A stretch of 64,000 nucleotides of DNA from CAWDYA01 sp963806495 (GCA_963806495.1 CAWDYA010000009.1:310001-374000), one strand, 5' to 3'; counted from the first letter of the stretch, positions 47,683-58,100 are shown. The notes: generated from the sequence alone by a model not told the origin. Program-made: numbers and translations.

Positions 47683-49284
47683 ATGGCACACGACACATGG
47701 GCCGGCCGGGTCACCCGGATCCTTCCCGCCGCGGGCCTGGCGATCCTCGTGCTTTGGGTGTACTCGACGGGGCTGAGGCCCGGTGTCACCGGCGGCGACT
47801 CCGCCGAGCTGCAGTACACCGCGCCGCTTGGAGGCATCTGCCATCCGCCCGGCTATCAGACGGAGGTGACGCTGGGCGGACTGTTCGCCGCGATCCCCAT
47901 CGGAAACGACGCGGCCTGGCGTCTCAATCTGCTCATGGCCCTGTGCGGCGTCGCGGGCTGCCTCGCGATGTACGCCACCGTCCTGCGGATCACCGGCCGG
48001 TGGACGGCCGCCGGCGCTGCAGCCTCTCTCCTGGCGTTCAGCGTGGTCTACTGGACGTATTCCCTCGTCGCCGAGGCGTACGTCTTCTACGCGCTCTTTC
48101 TTCTGCTCGGGTTGTACGCCGCCGTCCGGTTCGTCGGCTCGGATCGGTCCGCCTGGCTGTACATCGCGGTGTTCCTGCTGGGCGTGGGGATCGGCGACCG
48201 GCCCTCCGAGCTGCCCGTTCTGGCCGGATTCGCGGGGCTCTGGTACTGCCGCAGGAAGGAGCTGACGCTCGACATGCGCCGCGCCGTGCTTTCGTTGCTG
48301 CTCTTCGTCGCGCCGTTTGCCTTCTCGGTGGCAAGCATGGTCGTGCGCAGCGATCCGCAGCGTCTGGCCAACCGGGACGATTTCCTCGAAGAACGGATCC
48401 TCGCCGGCGGGGCCGACCGTATCCGCACCGGGATCGATCCTGCCGAGCCACTCGGGGCGCGGATCTCCGATGCGGCCGACTACTGTCTCGGCGCGGTGTG
48501 GGCAAGGGATGCCCGCGGAAAGATCACGCTGTCGACGGCATGGGACTCGTTCCGCAAGTATGTCTGGCTGCACAGCGGCGCCGGCGCCGGGGGACTCGGG
48601 CGCTACCCGGGCAAAGAGGCGAATCCGGCGCCGCCGGGGGGCACCAGCATCGGGCCGCTCGGCCTGCTGCTGGCGATCGCGGGGACGTTCGCATGGCGAC
48701 GACGCCCGGAATGGCTTCTGGTGGGGTGGGGGTTCGTGCTGGCCAACCTCGCATTCATCGTTCTCTATCCTCGCTGGGACAATCTCACCTTCACGGTCCC
48801 GTCCGCCGTGGGCTGGTCGCTGCTGGCCGGGCTGGGGGCCGCGGGGAACCCTGTCGGCCGCAAGCGTTCCGCCTGGCGCCTTGCGCTCGGCGCCCTGGCG
48901 GTAGCCGCGCCGCTGTTTCTGCTGGCCACCAACCGCCCCTACGCCGACCCGCGTACCGATTTCGAGGCGGCGGCCATCCAGTGGCGAGCGCGGGTGGCCG
49001 CCGCCCCGTGGCCGGAGCGATCAGCAGTCCTGGCGACCTACTGGCCCGCGATGACTCTGCGGTACCTCTTCTACGTCGAGGCGGACCGCGCCGACATCCA
49101 CGTGTTCAACGCCGATCGCGCCGACTGGCCCGTGCTGATCGAACGGCTCAACGACGAGGGACATCCCGTGTTCATCCCGCGCGAGTATGCACGCGCGCGG
49201 GATCTGCCCGCGTTCCTGCATGACACCCCTGCGCCTCTGGCGGCCATCGGCTTCGTGCGGGTGCTGGAGGTTCCGGCCGACTGA
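47683..49284 (+). CDS. DUF2723 multi-pass membrane glycosyltransferase-like protein
   Basis: The start is uncertain: ATG 47683 places the first helix normally at the N-terminus, but in-frame ATGs at 47653 and 47662 also exist and none has a strong ribosome-binding site. The 533-residue form has about 10-12 membrane helices. The family signature is near the N-terminus: LRPGVTGGDSAELQYTAPLG, then GICHPPGYQTEVTLGGLFAA, with the Asp-Ser-x-Glu group thought to form the active site, as in GT-C mannosyltransferases (TMEM260/POMT-like). It probably transfers a sugar from a polyprenyl-phosphate donor. A soluble C-terminal domain of about 120 residues follows. It is the second GT-C enzyme in the window. 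Confidence 0.85.
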   Translation: MAHDTWAGRVTRILPAAGLAILVLWVYSTGLRPGVTGGDSAELQYTAPLGGICHPPGYQTEVTLGGLFAAIPIGNDAAWRLNLLMALCGVAGCLAMYATVLRITGRWTAAGAAASLLAFSVVYWTYSLVAEAYVFYALFLLLGLYAAVRFVGSDRSAWLYIAVFLLGVGIGDRPSELPVLAGFAGLWYCRRKELTLDMRRAVLSLLLFVAPFAFSVASMVVRSDPQRLANRDDFLEERILAGGADRIRTGIDPAEPLGARISDAADYCLGAVWARDARGKITLSTAWDSFRKYVWLHSGAGAGGLGRYPGKEANPAPPGGTSIGPLGLLLAIAGTFAWRRRPEWLLVGWGFVLANLAFIVLYPRWDNLTFTVPSAVGWSLLAGLGAAGNPVGRKRSAWRLALGALAVAAPLFLLATNRPYADPRTDFEAAAIQWRARVAAAPWPERSAVLATYWPAMTLRYLFYVEADRADIHVFNADRADWPVLIERLNDEGHPVFIPREYARARDLPAFLHDTPAPLAAIGFVRVLEVPAD

Positions 49285-49296
49285 CGCGCCCGGGCC

Positions 49297-49659
49297 TCAG
49301 GCGTTCTGCCGATCCGACCAGACAGCCAGGACGTTTCCCGCCGGGTCGGAGAAATGGAAGCGCCGCCCTCCCGGAAACGAGAAGATCTCCTTCGTGATAC
49401 GGCCGCCGTGGGCCCGGACCGCCCTCTCCACCGCCTCGAGATCGGCCGCGTACATCACGACCAGCGCACCGCCCGGCGTCACCTTGTCGGCCTTTGTGAA
49501 ACCGCCCGCGAGCCGGCCGTCCTCGAAGCTGGTGTAATCAGGGCCGTAGTCGGTGAACTTCCAGCCGAATACGCCGCCGTAGAACGCCTTGGCAGCGGCG
49601 ATGTCGTCCACGCCGAGCTCTATGTAGTCGATACGTCTGTCCTGCTCCTGCTGGCTCAT
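49297..49659 (-). CDS. VOC (glyoxalase/bleomycin resistance) superfamily protein
   Basis: A 120-residue protein starting at ATG 49659, with AAAGGAGGGAGA just upstream. It carries a single beta-alpha-beta-beta-beta pair: IDYIELGVDDIAAAKAFYGG, VFGWKFTDYGPDYTSFEDG, ALVVMYAADLEAVERAVRAH and the closing FSFPGGRRFHFSDPAGNVLA. This is the short VOC type in which two modules or two subunits build a metal site. Ligand and function are unknown; many relatives are annotated only as VOC family protein. It converges on the DUF2723 gene and lies upstream of nothing obviously related; the MacB-type operon ends 27 bases from its start. Confidence 0.9.
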   Translation of the reverse strand: MSQQEQDRRIDYIELGVDDIAAAKAFYGGVFGWKFTDYGPDYTSFEDGRLAGGFTKADKVTPGGALVVMYAADLEAVERAVRAHGGRITKEIFSFPGGRRFHFSDPAGNVLAVWSDRQNA

Positions 49660-49686
49660 GCGTCTCCCTCCTTTCAGCCTGTCATT

Positions 49687-50889
49687 TCATTCCGCGCGCA
49701 ACGCCTCCACCGGGTCGAGCCGTGCGGCCCGCCGCGCGGGCATCACGCCGCTGGCCAGTCCCACCGCGAGACTGACCACGAGCGCGGCCACGACGAAGAC
49801 GGGCGGCGTGTGGACCGGCAGGCCGGGCAGCAGCCACTGGATGCCCCGCGCGATCCCGATCCCGGCGCCCACGCCCAGCGCTCCTCCCGCCAGGGACAGA
49901 AACGCCGCCTCCCCCAGGTAGAGCCCCAGGATCTGGCCCGGCGTCGCCCCGAGCGCCTTGGCGAGGCCGATCTCCGCGGTCCGCTCGTTCACCGAGATCC
50001 ACATCATGGTGAGGATGCCGATCGCGCCCACCAGCAGCGAGATCGCGCCGATTCCCCCGACCGCCAGGCTGACGATCCGCAGCACGCGGTCGAGCACACC
50101 CAGCATCTCGGTCTGTGTGGTGATGGTGAAGTCCTCTTCGCCGTCGTGGCGCGAGGTGAGCATATCGCGGATCCCTGCCACCACCCAGTCCACGGACCGC
50201 TCGTTGCTGAACAGGACGTCGATCTCCATCAACTCGTCCCGGTTGAACAGATCCTGCGCCGACCCGACCGGGATATAGGCGGAATCGTCGATGTCGATCC
50301 CGAGGAACTGGCCCTTGGGCGCCATCACACCGATCACCTGGAACCGCTGCCCCCCGATCCGGACGTGCTCGCCCAGGGCGTTGCCGTCGCCGAAGATCTC
50401 CTGCTTGAGCTTCGGCCCGAGCACCGTCAGCGGCGCCGCCCGGCCCGGGTCGCCCTGCGGCAGGAACCGCCCCCGGCGCACGCGGAACTTCCAGACGTCG
50501 GGGACCTCGGAATTCACGCCGTACACGTAGACGCTCCGACCGCGGTCCCCCGCCTCCACGCGCGCCATCCCCATGGCCACCGGGACGACCCTTTCCACAC
50601 CGGGCGCCCGCCGCAACGACTCGGCGTCGGCGATCGTCAGCTTGCGTGTCGTGGCGCCGAGAATACCGGGGATCCCCGAGGTCTCGATCCGGCCCGGTGT
50701 CACCGACAGCAGGTTGGTGCCGAACTGCGTGAACTCCGACAGGATGTAGCGGCGCGTCCCCTCACCGATCGAGGTCAGCAGGATGACCGAGGCGATGCCG
50801 ATCAGGATCCCGAGCATCGTGAGGCCCGAGCGGAGCCGGTGCGCGAGCACCGCGCCGGACGTGAGCCTGAGCAGATCCAGCAGACCCAC
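49687..50889 (-). CDS. MacB-type ABC transporter permease (second copy)
   Basis: A 400-residue FtsX/MacB-fold permease starting at ATG 50889, three bases after the stop of the first permease. The topology is one N-terminal helix (LTMLGILIGIASVILLTSIG), a large periplasmic MacB_PCD domain (residues about 45-260, including GTNLLSVTPGRIETS and VIGVMAPKGQFLGIDIDD), then three C-terminal helices with the FtsX signature (MMWISVNERTAEIGLAKALG, GVMPARRAARLDPVEALRAE). There is no ATPase domain; the separate ATPase is encoded two genes upstream. With the other permease it probably forms a heterodimer in a tripartite export machine. Confidence 0.92.
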   Translation of the reverse strand: MGLLDLLRLTSGAVLAHRLRSGLTMLGILIGIASVILLTSIGEGTRRYILSEFTQFGTNLLSVTPGRIETSGIPGILGATTRKLTIADAESLRRAPGVERVVPVAMGMARVEAGDRGRSVYVYGVNSEVPDVWKFRVRRGRFLPQGDPGRAAPLTVLGPKLKQEIFGDGNALGEHVRIGGQRFQVIGVMAPKGQFLGIDIDDSAYIPVGSAQDLFNRDELMEIDVLFSNERSVDWVVAGIRDMLTSRHDGEEDFTITTQTEMLGVLDRVLRIVSLAVGGIGAISLLVGAIGILTMMWISVNERTAEIGLAKALGATPGQILGLYLGEAAFLSLAGGALGVGAGIGIARGIQWLLPGLPVHTPPVFVVAALVVSLAVGLASGVMPARRAARLDPVEALRAE

Positions 50890-50892
50890 CGG

Positions 50893-52098
50893 TCACCTCC
50901 TCGCCAGCGCCTGGACCGGGTCGAGCCGGGCCGCGTTGCGGGCCGGCAGCGCGCCGAAGACGACGCCTACGAAGATCGCCAGCACCAGCGCGCCGGCGAC
51001 CGCCCACCCGGGCGGCTGTACCGGAAACTCGGGGTAGAGCGTCCGGACGGCGAGGACGCCTCCCAGCCCGGCGAGCAGTCCCAGAGCGCCTCCCGCGCCC
51101 GAGATCAGGGACGACTCCACGAGGAAGGCCCCCACCACCTGCCGGCGCGTGACACCCAGCGCCTTGAGGAGCCCGATCTCCGCCGTCCGCTCGGAAACGC
51201 TCACCAGCATGACGTTCATGATGCCGATCCCCGCGACCGAGAGGGATACCGCCGCGATTCCCGCCAGGGCCGCGGTCAGGATCGACATGATCTTCCCGAA
51301 GGTCGACAGCACGGCGTCCTGCGTCAGCACCGTCACGTCCTCGATCCCGTCGTGGCGCTCCTTCAGGAGCTTCACGATCGCACCCTTCGCCGCCTCCATC
51401 TGCTCGGGGAAACGGACCTCGATCATGATCCGGAACAGCCCCGATCGGTTGAACATGCGCAGAGCCTGCGAGACCGGCACGTGCACCACCTCGTCGAGGT
51501 TCATGCCCAGCGACTCGCCGCGCGGCGCCAGAACGCCGATGACGCGGAACCTCTCGTCCCCCGCGCGGAGGATCTCCCCGAGCGGATTCCTTCCCTCGAA
51601 CAGCTCCGCCTCCAGCTTCGGCCCGATGACGCAGACGCGGCCGCCCCGCTCCCAGTCCCCGGAAGGGAGGTACCGCCCGCTGCGCATCTTCAGCTTTCTC
51701 AGTCCCAGGAACTCGGACGTGGTGCCGGCGACCGTCACCTCGCGGGTCCGCTGCCCGAACCGCGCCTGCGTGGTGCCGATCGACAGCGGCGCGATCCTCC
51801 GTATGGACCGGATCCGGCGCTGCAGCATGGTCGCGTCGTCCAGCGTGAGGTCGCGCGGCACTCCGCCGAAGATCGGCGGGCCGCCCGTCGTCTCGGTCTT
51901 CCCGGGGATCACGATGAGCAGATTGGTGCCCAGGGTCGCGAACTCCTGGGTGACATAGAGCCGCGCGCCCTCGCCCAGGCTGGTCAGCAGGATGACCGAG
52001 GTGACACCGATGGCGACGCCGGCCAGTGAGAGGGCGGTGCGCAGCCTGTGACCCCTGAGCGACCCGGCGGCGAACCGGATCAGATCGCGCGCGCTCAT
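50893..52098 (-). CDS. MacB-type ABC transporter permease (first copy)
   Basis: The start is ATG 52098, overlapping the ATPase stop (ATGA). The 401-residue permease is arranged as in its downstream neighbour: helix LSLAGVAIGVTSVILLTSLG, a periplasmic domain (LGTNLLIVIPGKTETTGGPP, VIGVLAPRGESLGMNLDE), then helices with MLVSVSERTAEIGLLKALGV and VFGALPARNAARLDPVQALA. The two permeases are clearly paralogous and lie in tandem. Mechanotransmission-type transporters of this kind extrude peptides, lipoproteins or antibiotics from the periplasm side, working with the adaptor protein encoded at the head of this operon. Substrate unknown. Confidence 0.93.
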   Translation of the reverse strand: MSARDLIRFAAGSLRGHRLRTALSLAGVAIGVTSVILLTSLGEGARLYVTQEFATLGTNLLIVIPGKTETTGGPPIFGGVPRDLTLDDATMLQRRIRSIRRIAPLSIGTTQARFGQRTREVTVAGTTSEFLGLRKLKMRSGRYLPSGDWERGGRVCVIGPKLEAELFEGRNPLGEILRAGDERFRVIGVLAPRGESLGMNLDEVVHVPVSQALRMFNRSGLFRIMIEVRFPEQMEAAKGAIVKLLKERHDGIEDVTVLTQDAVLSTFGKIMSILTAALAGIAAVSLSVAGIGIMNVMLVSVSERTAEIGLLKALGVTRRQVVGAFLVESSLISGAGGALGLLAGLGGVLAVRTLYPEFPVQPPGWAVAGALVLAIFVGVVFGALPARNAARLDPVQALARR

Positions 52099-52769
52099 CG
52101 CGTCTCCTCGCCCACGATCAGACCGTCGCGCAGCCGGATCCGCCGCCTCGCCCGCCCCCCCACTCCCGGGTCGTGCGTGACGATCACCATCGTGAGACCT
52201 TCGGCGTTGAGCTTCTCGATCAACGCGATCACTTCCTCGCCCGTGGCGGTGTCGAGATTGCCGGTCGGCTCGTCCGCGAGCAGGATGGAAGGCCGCATCA
52301 CCACGGCGCGCGCGATCGCCACCCGCTGCCGCTGCCCCGCCGACAGCTGGTCGGGACGGTGATCCATCCGGTCCTGCAAGCCCATCGCCTCGAGGGCCCA
52401 CGCGACCCGGCGGCTCCTCTCGGCGCGGTCCACGCCCGCGAACACCATCGGCAGTTCGACGTTTCCCGCCGCCGTCATCCGGCCCACGAGCTGGAACGAC
52501 TGGAACACGAACCCGATCCGGTGACGGCGCACCAGCGACAGCGCGTTCTCGTCGAGGTGGGCCACCTCGCGGCCGTCGAGGACGTACGATCCTGCGGTCG
52601 GGCGATCCAGACAACCGAGGATGTTCAGCAGGGTCGACTTGCCCGAGCCCGAGGGGCCCATCACCGAGAGGTAGTCACCGTCGGGGATCGACAGGTCGAT
52701 GCCGCGCAACGCGCGGACCGGGCGCCCGCCGACATCGTAGTCGCGGGAGATCCCCTTCAGCTCGATCAC
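52095..52769 (-). CDS. MacB-type ABC transporter ATP-binding protein
   Basis: Starts at GTG 52769 (GTGA overlap with the adaptor gene). The 224-residue LolD/MacB-class ATPase has Walker A GPSGSGKST (residues 38-46), Q-loop FVFQSFQLVGRMTAAGNVEL, signature LSAGQRQRVAIARA, Walker B ILLADEPTGNLDTATG and switch His in VIVTHDPGVG. The family is that of stand-alone ATPases serving FtsX-type permeases. It is encoded between the periplasmic adaptor and the two permeases, so it should power that complex. The second base of the signature motif is Ser-Ala-Gly in place of the usual Ser-Gly-Gly, a minor difference. Confidence 0.94.
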   Translation of the reverse strand: MIELKGISRDYDVGGRPVRALRGIDLSIPDGDYLSVMGPSGSGKSTLLNILGCLDRPTAGSYVLDGREVAHLDENALSLVRRHRIGFVFQSFQLVGRMTAAGNVELPMVFAGVDRAERSRRVAWALEAMGLQDRMDHRPDQLSAGQRQRVAIARAVVMRPSILLADEPTGNLDTATGEEVIALIEKLNAEGLTMVIVTHDPGVGGRARRRIRLRDGLIVGEETR

Positions 52770-53917
52770 GGGGCCGGCTCTTGCGTCACCCTGACCTGCG
52801 CCCCCTCCGTGACTTCCGCCCGGTCGAGCGAGACGACGACGGGATCTCCCGGCTGGAGACCCGAGACGATCTCCGTGTACTCCCAGTTCTTGAGCCCGGT
52901 CTCGACCGGCTCCGAGACCAGACGCCCCTCGCGGACCACGAGCACCCGTTTGCCCTCGATCAGGGCGTAGCTGGGGATCCGCAGGACATCCTCCCGCGAC
53001 TCGAGGATGACCTCCACGTCGGCGGAGGTTCCAGGCAGCAGCGTGCGGGCGAAGGCGGCATCCTCGAACTCGACGTCCACTTCGAACGTCCGGTTCTGCT
53101 CCTCGACGTCCTGCACGTAGGGAGCCACGCGCGTCAGCGTTCCACGGTACGATCCGCCCGGATGCGAGTCCATCGTGATCCGCACCGGGAGCCCCACCTT
53201 CACCCGGCCCACGTCCACCTCGTCGAGGGGCGCACTGACATAGATGGCGTCCGGGTCGATCAGATCGATGACGGGCGGGATCGGCACGCCGGGCGGTGAC
53301 GGGGTGATCCACTCGCCCACCTCGGTCGTGAGCTCGGCCACGACGCCGTCGAAGGGAGCGCGCAGGACCGTTCGATCGAGCTGCACCTTCGCGGCGTCCC
53401 GCGCGGCCGCCGCCTCCTCCACACGGGCTCGCGCTTCACGGCATTGCGCCTCGGTCACCTGCTGCTGGCTCTTCGCGCTGTCGAGCTGATCGGGCGACAC
53501 GATCCGGTCGTTGCCGAGCCTTTCGTACCGCTCCCAGACACGTTGCGCCTGCTCGGCCGCGAGACAGGCGGCACGCTCGCCCGCCTGCGCCGCCTGCAGC
53601 GACTGCTCCTTGAGTGCGAGCTGCGCTTCGAGATCGGCGCTGGCGAGGCGCAGGAGGACATCCCCCATGCGCACACGGTCCCCCTTGCGGGCCGGCAGCG
53701 CCACCACCCGGCCGCCGATCTCCGGGCTCAGCGTGGCGCGCCGGCGCGTCCTCACGCTGCCCGCCTTGCTGTTCGTGACCGTCTCGTCCACCCGGCCCCG
53801 GGCGGCCTCGACGACCGTCACCGGGACCGGCTCGGGCGAAAACACCCACAGCCGGAGGGCCACGACCACGGCGGCCAGCAGAACGAGGATCGCGAGACGG
53901 CGGAGCCAGCGCTTCAT
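52766..53917 (-). CDS. MacA-like periplasmic adaptor (HlyD/RND membrane fusion protein)
   Basis: Starts at ATG 53917. The 383-residue protein has an N-terminal membrane anchor (LAILVLLAAVVVALRLWVF), a lipoyl half-motif (RRRATLSPEIGGRVVALPAR and KGDRVRMGDVLLRLASADLE), and a long coiled-coil hairpin (about residues 90-170). It continues with the second lipoyl half (TVLRAPFDGVVAELTTEVGE), a beta-barrel (VGLPVRITMDSHPGGSYRGT) and a membrane-proximal domain. This is the adaptor of a MacAB-TolC type exporter, bridging inner-membrane permease and an outer-membrane channel. It heads a four-gene overlapping operon. No TolC-like gene is in the window. TAATAT on the minus strand (53929-53924) is a possible -10. 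Confidence 0.92.
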   Translation of the reverse strand: MKRWLRRLAILVLLAAVVVALRLWVFSPEPVPVTVVEAARGRVDETVTNSKAGSVRTRRRATLSPEIGGRVVALPARKGDRVRMGDVLLRLASADLEAQLALKEQSLQAAQAGERAACLAAEQAQRVWERYERLGNDRIVSPDQLDSAKSQQQVTEAQCREARARVEEAAAARDAAKVQLDRTVLRAPFDGVVAELTTEVGEWITPSPPGVPIPPVIDLIDPDAIYVSAPLDEVDVGRVKVGLPVRITMDSHPGGSYRGTLTRVAPYVQDVEEQNRTFEVDVEFEDAAFARTLLPGTSADVEVILESREDVLRIPSYALIEGKRVLVVREGRLVSEPVETGLKNWEYTEIVSGLQPGDPVVVSLDRAEVTEGAQVRVTQEPAP

Positions 53918-53964
53918 CGTTCCATATTAGTGTAAAGCCCGGAGCGGGCGGGTTCGTGACACGA

Positions 53965-53993
53965 TTGACACAGCCAGCGCTTGGTGGTAAATC
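53965..53993 (+). promoter_or_regulatory. Promoter of the outer-membrane protein/TonB receptor genes
   Basis: A perfect TTGACA (53965-53970), a 17-base spacer and TAAATC (53988-53993) preceded by TGG, i.e. an extended -10 arrangement that can compensate for the weak hexamer. Transcription would start near 54000, about 68 bases before the barrel-protein ATG. Confidence 0.55.
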
Positions 53994-54067
53994 TCATTGT
54001 CATATCAGCATCATGCCGCCGCATCCTCCGCTCTCATGACGGCTTCACTCCGTCCGGTGCATGCCCG

Positions 54068-55189
54068 ATGAATGTCCATCGACGCAGGAACTTCGCAGTT
54101 CGGGGCCTCCGGCTCCTGCTGCCCGCCCTCGCGGCGGTGTGGCTGGCCACAGGCAGTGCCGATGCCGGGGACACGACGGGCCGCTGGTTCATCGGCGGGG
54201 CGCTCGGATACGAGACGACGTTCGGATCGGTGCCGAACAACGCCGACCTGGGTGCGGATCCACGGCCCGACGACTTCGCCAACCGTGAGATCACGCTCGA
54301 CGACGCGCTGAGCTGGTCCCTGTCGGCCGGTTTCGGCATGACGGGTCACCTGATCCTCCAGGCAGACGCCGGGTACTACCGGGACGACCTCGGCCCGGTC
54401 GATGTCTACCTCACCGACGCCTTCCCGGTGTCCATGAACCCGCTCGACCCGACCAACATCTCGTTCAGGAACCGCGAAACGTCGCTGCCGACGGCGGCCG
54501 GAACGCTCACGCGTCTTCCGGTCTCGCTGACGGGAATCTACCGGTTCCGGAAGGACAGCCCGGTGTCCCCCTATGTCGGCGCCGGCTTCGGGATGATATT
54601 CACCGATTGGCGGAACTCCGGCAACCTGGGCAGCCTGAACACACGCATGAGGAATCTGAGGATCCAGTACGTCACCGACGAGCACGGGAAAGTCATCACA
54701 CCGCCCGCCTATTTCAGCCTCATGGCGGACGGCCGCGTCCCGATGGAATACCCGGTCGACGTCCAGGTCGACGACGCGCGCGAGTGGCACCTTACGGCTG
54801 GCGTGGAGTATTCCCTGCGCGACCGTCTGAGCCTGGTGGTGGACGCCCGCTACCTCTACGCCGACCAGGACATCGTGATCGACCTGGGCGGGCAGGATCA
54901 GGTCGACTTCCACGTCTGGTCCGAGAAGCTCTTCCGCCCCGACGGCTCGCTGAAGTACTTCCGCAACAACGGGGGCGCGCCCAACCCGCACATCGATCCG
55001 AACGACCCCACCTCCGCGGTCATCACCTGTGCCCTCAATACGACCGGCGACTTCGATCACGACGGGCACCGCGACGACCTCTGCTACGAAAGCAAGCTCG
55101 GCGACCCCAAGGGGACCTTCCTTGTCCAGGGAGGCCGGATCCACCTCAACGGGCTGTCGGTCAGGCTGGGTGCGAGGTTCTACTTCTGA
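54068..55189 (+). CDS. Outer-membrane beta-barrel protein
   Basis: ATG 54068 begins a 373-residue protein with a signal peptide (GLRLLLPALAAVWLATGSAD) cleaved near ADAG. The mature chain alternates short amphipathic strands and ends in GLSVRLGARFYF, the terminal-Phe signature for BAM-dependent insertion. Sequences such as RWFIGGALGYETTFGS, WSLSAGFGMTGHLILQADAG, YVGAGFGMIFTDW and AREWHLTAGVEYSLRDRL fit an OmpW/OmpA-like 8-stranded barrel with unusually long loops. One loop carries a TTGDFDHDGHRDDLCYES calcium-type motif. It overlaps the TonB receptor start (TGATG), so the two are coupled. Ligand unknown. Confidence 0.82.
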   Translation: MNVHRRRNFAVRGLRLLLPALAAVWLATGSADAGDTTGRWFIGGALGYETTFGSVPNNADLGADPRPDDFANREITLDDALSWSLSAGFGMTGHLILQADAGYYRDDLGPVDVYLTDAFPVSMNPLDPTNISFRNRETSLPTAAGTLTRLPVSLTGIYRFRKDSPVSPYVGAGFGMIFTDWRNSGNLGSLNTRMRNLRIQYVTDEHGKVITPPAYFSLMADGRVPMEYPVDVQVDDAREWHLTAGVEYSLRDRLSLVVDARYLYADQDIVIDLGGQDQVDFHVWSEKLFRPDGSLKYFRNNGGAPNPHIDPNDPTSAVITCALNTTGDFDHDGHRDDLCYESKLGDPKGTFLVQGGRIHLNGLSVRLGARFYF

Positions 55190-58100
55190 TGCGCCGCCCG
55201 GTTCTGCAGACCCTCGGACTCCTCACCATCCTGGCTGCGCTCGCCCTGTTCGGCCCGCCGCCGCTGGCCCAGCTCTCCGAGAACTGCGCGCTGCAGGGGC
55301 GGATCCTCGACGACTCGGGCGATCCGATGCCCGGCGTCCTGGTCACGCTCACCAGCGCCACGGCATCGATCCCCAGCCCCACGGTGGTGAGCGACCTGGA
55401 CGGCAGATACGCCTTCAGGCTCCTGCCCCCGGGGCGCGACTACATGGTCAAGGCCGTGATTCAGGACTACGCCACGGTGGTCGCCGGCCCGATCGAGCTC
55501 GTCCCGGGCCGGACCACGAAGCTGGATTCTGAAGCTCAAGCCGTCGAAGGACCTCGAGGAGACGATCCACGTCGAGGCGCGCGGGGAGATCGTCGACACC
55601 AGCAGCGCCACGGCCGTTACTTCCTACAACGCCGAGTTCATCGAGGGGCTCCCGCTGGTGGGGCGCAGCTTCACCGACATCCTGGCTCTCGCTCCGGGCG
55701 TGACGGACACCGACGGGGACGGCAACCCGAACGTCCGCGGCGCGCGCGACACCGGCCTGCAGCTCAGGCTCGACGGCTCCAACGTAACCAATCCCCTCAC
55801 AGGGAAGATAAGCCAGCAGGGAGTGAACCTCGAATCGATCGAGCAGGTCGACGTCATCACGGCCGCAGCGCCGGCGGAGTACAGCCGCGCGGACGGCGGG
55901 TTCGCCAACGTGATCACCAAGTCGGGCGGCAACGACCTCGACGGCTCCCTGAAGGTCTTCTATCGATCGAGCTTTCTGGACGGCGACGGCGCCGGGACGC
56001 AGCCGGGCGCCTTCCAGTCCTTCTCCGACACCGACGCCTATCTCACGATCGGGGGCCCGATCGTCCGCGATCACCTCTGGTACTTCGCCACCATGGAGCG
56101 GCTCGACGAGGAGATCCCCGTGGTGCTCCCGTCGGGCGACTTCGGCCTGCGAACGCTGGACGGCTGGCGCGGATTCGGCAAGGTGACATGGCAGGTCAAC
56201 ACGTCAAACAGACTCGCGCTGCAGATGAACTACGACCCGGTGGAGTCGACAGGCAACAACATCGGCCCGGGGATCGACCCGGAGACGGACTACAGGCTGC
56301 GCACGGGCGGCACCCTGCCGCAGTTCACCTGGACGGCGGTGCTCACCCCGACGCTCCTGCTGCAATACACCCTGTCGCGTCTCGAGGGCCATGCCGATAT
56401 CGACCCGACCTCCGGGAACTTCGGCCCGATCCCGATCGAGACCAGGCAGACGGTGAATGGCGAAGTGATCCCGCTGCCGTGCGACACCCTGAACTGCCAG
56501 GGAGAGACCCGGTTCAGGACGTTCGTCTTCCCGACTCCCGGGCCGAGGGGCGCCTCGTCCGCGACGGCCGCCGAATCGGGACCCTACAACTACTCGAGCT
56601 ACCAGGATCTGACCCGGACCACCGTGCGCTCGGATCTCTCCTACACCGTCGAGCAGATGGCCGGGCAGCACTCGTTCAAGGCCGGCTTCGAGTACGCGCT
56701 CGAGAGCTACTCCGAGTCGGGGATCACCAACCCGATCCTCACCGACCGGACCTGCAGCTTCGGTGACCGGGGATGCAACCTCGGAGGCGCTTCGGGCCCG
56801 CCTCCCGCCTCCAATCTCGGCGGCTCGATCTACCTCGAGGTGTTCGACCCCCAGGACCGCGAGATGTCGGCGGACGGATACAACGCCGGCGCGTATTTCC
56901 AGGACGCGTGGAAACCCTGGCCCAACCTCACCATCAACGCCGGGCTGCGATACGACCACGAGGAGATCGACAGCTCCGGATACACCGATTTCGATCCGAT
57001 CACCGAGGCGCGCGAGGTGGCACGCAACTACGATCTGCTGTGCGACGCGGCCGGGCTGACCTGCGTCACGGGCCTGACTCCCGCGAACCTCCCCTCTATC
57101 ATCGTGCCTCCCCCGGGTCACCCGGCCCTTCGGTTCGACCTGAACGGTGACGGTATCGTCGAAACGGCCGGCGCCGAAGGCGACCTGATCCAGGCCCCGT
57201 TCACCTCCCCCGCGGAGCGGTCCCCGGACCAGTTCCTGATCACCAACAACAACCTCGCGCCCCGCTTCAGCCTGGCCTGGGATCCCTGGTCGAACGGAAA
57301 GACCAAACTGTTCGGAAGCTGGGGGAAGTACTACGACCGTCTGTTTCTGTCCTCGGTGGCCACCGAGCAGCAACCGGAGTCGTTGACTGCCCAGTGGACG
57401 CTGGCCTTCTTCGGCACGCAGGGGTATCCCGGGACCTATTCCCTGCCGCTGCAGAACCACTCGATCGCCCAGACCGGCCGCGAGCTGAGGACGCCCTACA
57501 CCATCGAGCGGACGTTCGGGATAGAGCGCGAGCTGGCGCCCGAATGGGCGGTGACCTTGAGCTACATCAGCCGGCAGGGGCACGACCTGCTCCAGGACAA
57601 GGACCTGAATCACATCACCTGCAAGCAGTTCGATACCACCTTTCACACCGATCCGTACGAGGTGTGCGGCGACGGCGGCGCCCTTGAGCTGGACCGGTTC
57701 GGCAAGTATGCGGTTGCCTCGTCACCTTTCTACCCGGGCAACGTCGGGGTAAGCATCCCGAACGGGGCGATCGACCTGTACAACCTGAACCACAATTACA
57801 ACCAGATCCTGCGGGTGGGCAACTACAACGGCTCGAAGTACACGGCAATCGAGATGGTGCTCCGAAAGCGGCTGCACCGCAACTGGCAGATGCTCTTCTC
57901 CTACACCTGGTCGAAGGCACGGGGCGAGGCCGAGTCGTTCGACACGATCCTCGGCAACGATCCGGCGGTCTCCGAGGCGGTGGGCGGGTATCTCGATTTC
58001 GACCAGCGTCACGTGATCAAGTGGCAGGGTGTGACTCACCTGCCCCACGGCCTGCTCCTGGGCGGGAGCCTGCAGTGGGCCTCGGGTCTTCCGTACTCGC

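Noticed and set aside
49354..52029. An open frame of about 890 codons on the plus strand
   Set aside because: It is antisense to the VOC gene and both MacB-type permeases; the composition is Arg/Asp/His-rich with no domain.
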